Positions 62,719 through 64,000 of a stretch of DNA of 64,000 bases are shown in pieces (positions within the stretch are counted from its first letter, which is position 1; every line of letters begins with the position of its first letter). A program made the position numbers and the translations under genes. Source of the DNA: Bacillota bacterium. GTDB taxonomy: Bacteria > Bacillota > Bacilli > Desulfuribacillales > Desulfuribacillaceae. The stretch covers positions 1-64,000 of the forward strand of contig JAEWFW010000049.1 of the NCBI GenBank assembly GCA_023388635.1. Direction: 5' to 3'. Below the pieces are notes generated by a model. That model made no database searches and was not told where the DNA came from. It saw nothing but the letters and a program-made list of their open reading frames with translations.

Positions 62719-63267
62719 ATGGAAGCGCTGATCTTAAATGCTTTGGACCGCGATACATTGGAGTATGGAATCTTGGAAACGCTCATTTGCGAGCTGCAAA
62801 AATATGCGATTGTGATCGATACGGTCCATTTGCCGGAAGTGGAGGTTCTTCCGTGCCGGCATTGCTATCAATGCTGGACGAAAACCCCAGGGCTGTGTGT
62901 GATCGACGATATGGGCAGGGAGATTGCTAAGGGTATGTTACGCAACCAAGTGACAATGATTCTGTCGCAATCGGTCGATGGGGAAATGCCGCATATTGTA
63001 AAGCATACGATGGGACGTACAATAGCTAATTTTTCACTGCCCAAAATCCGTGATCAGTATTGGAGTTTAGCGGCTCTGGGAGTCGTCGGTCAGGGGAATA
63101 CGGCATTAGAACAGAAATACAAAGAGAATGTTCAACGTCTGGGTATCGATTTTCATTGTTCGGATACAACGGCGGGTGTGATTGCGATGGCAGAGGGGCT
63201 CCAGCCGCAGCGAGAGAAAATCGAAGCGTTCGTTGCGGAAGCATTTATGAAGAGAAACCGTAGGTAG
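62719..63267 (+). CDS. NADPH-dependent FMN-reductase-like flavodoxin-fold protein
   Basis: Flavodoxin-fold protein, 182 residues, distantly matching NAD(P)H:FMN oxidoreductases. The Cys segment LPCRHCYQCWTKTPGLCVIDDM is characteristic of the iron-sulfur-flavoprotein-like subgroup, though spacing differs from typical 4Fe-4S sites. The usual N-terminal loop GSPR is replaced by NALDRD, so FMN binding may be weakened. GGAG motifs precede the ATG. It follows the MurB-like gene by 98 bases. Role unknown; redox or sensory function inferred. Confidence 0.65.
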   Translation: MEALILNALDRDTLEYGILETLICELQKYAIVIDTVHLPEVEVLPCRHCYQCWTKTPGLCVIDDMGREIAKGMLRNQVTMILSQSVDGEMPHIVKHTMGRTIANFSLPKIRDQYWSLAALGVVGQGNTALEQKYKENVQRLGIDFHCSDTTAGVIAMAEGLQPQREKIEAFVAEAFMKRNRR

Positions 63268-63333
63268 ATAGAAATAAGTATAGGACGTAGATACAAATAA
63301 GTATAGAATGTACATAGAAATAAGCATAGGATA
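63265..63333. repeat. Three tandem 23-bp repeats
   Basis: Copies lie at 63265-63287, 63288-63310 and 63311-63333. Each reads TAGATAGAAATAAGTATAGG with small changes. The first begins at the stop codon of the flavodoxin-like gene, and the last ends just before the SD of the next gene. Confidence 0.85.
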
Positions 63334-63347
63334 TGGAGGTGTTTACA

Positions 63348-64000
63348 GTGTCAAAAAGAAGATCGCATAAGAAAAAGTATATATTGGTGCTGATTTCCCT
63401 ATTGTTGCTCGTCACCGCAACTGTGGCATTGGCAGATTCGCAGCAGTTTCGTTCCGATGGAGTTGTCGTTGTCGACCAAGCGGAACCTGTGAAAGGTCCG
63501 GTTTTTTACACAGGCAGTCAGGTACACGTTTCCAGTAGAATTGACGGTATGGCGTTTATAGCCGGCGGAGAGATTACGATTGACGGAATCGTGCGAGGTG
63601 ATTTGTTTGTTGCCGGGCAGAAAGTCATCATCAATGGTCAAATACTAGGGGATTTATACGGTGCTGCCAGTCAAATACAGGTGAACGGTCAGGTGAACGG
63701 CGATGCCATGCTGGCTGGAGAGCGCGTACATGGGGCTCAAGGCAGCAGTTTCGGCAGGGATGTTTTGGCTGCCGGGAGCACCGTATTTCTATCGGGAAAT
63801 ATTGACCGCCAATTATTCGCAGGTGGTCGGAATATAGTTCTTGATGGTGTAATTGGCGATAATAGCCGGTTGGCTTCGGATACATTAGAAGTCCGCAAAA
63901 CAGCAGTCGTTGAGGGGGATCTCGTGTATCGAAGTGCCAAAGAAGCCAGTATCGATACCGATGCGGCAATCGCAGGCGATGTGCGTTGGGAAGTCGTTGA
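63348..64000 (+). CDS. Exported bactofilin-like polymer-forming protein (3' partial)
   Basis: Open frame from GTG at 63348 to the window end, at least 217 codons. GGAGGT is seven bases before the start. A basic N-terminus and hydrophobic core (ILVLISLLLLVTATVALA) form a signal peptide. The rest is repeated beta-turn units such as SRIDGMAFIAGGEITIDGIVRGDLFVAG and QILGDLYGAAS, the right-handed beta-helix pattern of bactofilins and related polymer-forming cytoskeletal proteins. Unlike cytosolic bactofilins it appears exported. Function unknown. Confidence 0.75.
   Translation, partial: MSKRRSHKKKYILVLISLLLLVTATVALADSQQFRSDGVVVVDQAEPVKGPVFYTGSQVHVSSRIDGMAFIAGGEITIDGIVRGDLFVAGQKVIINGQILGDLYGAASQIQVNGQVNGDAMLAGERVHGAQGSSFGRDVLAAGSTVFLSGNIDRQLFAGGRNIVLDGVIGDNSRLASDTLEVRKTAVVEGDLVYRSAKEASIDTDAAIAGDVRWEVV

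Noticed and set aside
63265..63333. CRISPR-like array
   Set aside because: The three units are contiguous with no spacers and no palindromic repeat.

Overview
The window is a bacterial chromosome segment with low to moderate G+C, almost certainly from a Bacillota (Firmicutes) species close to the Bacilli. Grounds: strong AGGAGG-type ribosome sites, frequent GTG and TTG starts, and a gene set matching Bacillus arrangements (FeuABC-YbbA with a Btr-like regulator, OpuA with a GbsR-like regulator, CadC-CadA, MetA of the acetyl-CoA type, GltD-like and YkpA-like proteins). A heme-motif sensor and a flavin/heme-motif exported protein suggest some c-type cytochrome biology. The genus cannot be fixed from the sequence. 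No rRNA, tRNA, CRISPR array, intact insertion sequence or prophage was seen.

Layout. 1-4 kb: polyamine importer potABCD, with a two-hairpin repeat between potC and potD. 4-7 kb (minus strand): polar amino-acid ABC importer. 7.4-13 kb: Fur-controlled siderophore uptake (Btr-like regulator, FeuA, FeuB, FeuC, YbbA-like esterase) without its own ATPase. 13-24 kb: RarD permease, topoisomerase III, a chemoreceptor behind a possible attenuator, a GltD-like flavoprotein, MetA, a CBS protein and a heme-motif GGDEF/EAL protein. 24.2-24.6 kb: a free-standing transcription unit without a credible gene, closed by a 28-bp helix, which looks like a structured non-coding RNA. 24.7-28 kb: DEAD-box helicase, ABC-F ATPase and cold-shock protein. 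28-32 kb: a small membrane protein, a CapA-like protein and an unusual ATP-grasp/M20 fusion. 32-37.5 kb: NDH-2, HAD phosphatase, HI0933-type flavoprotein and two exported proteins sharing a copper-amine-oxidase-N-like domain. 37.5-42 kb: deacetylase, HtpX and LemA (minus), then TypA. 42-47 kb: GbsR-like regulator, a decayed ABC exporter and the glycine-betaine importer OpuA. 47-51.4 kb: a Glu-rich lipoprotein, RecQ, two small Xre regulators and a 47-codon gene. 51.5-56.7 kb: TetR-HlyD-ABC2 export genes, SpeE and an iron alcohol dehydrogenase. 56.7-64 kb: an Xre/SLOG pair, the CadC-CadA metal-resistance operon, a SIMPL protein, a divergent MurB, a flavodoxin-like protein and the start of an exported bactofilin-like gene that runs off the window.

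Functional themes are solute import (polyamines, amino acids, ferric siderophore, glycine betaine), redox and metal handling, envelope maintenance and RNA metabolism. The least explained items are the RNA at 24.25-24.61 kb, the CapA plus ATP-grasp/pseudo-M20 pair, the flavin/heme-motif protein at 36.5 kb and the Xre-linked small gene at 51.2 kb. Start sites were chosen by ribosome-site spacing and often lie downstream of the longest possible ORF start.
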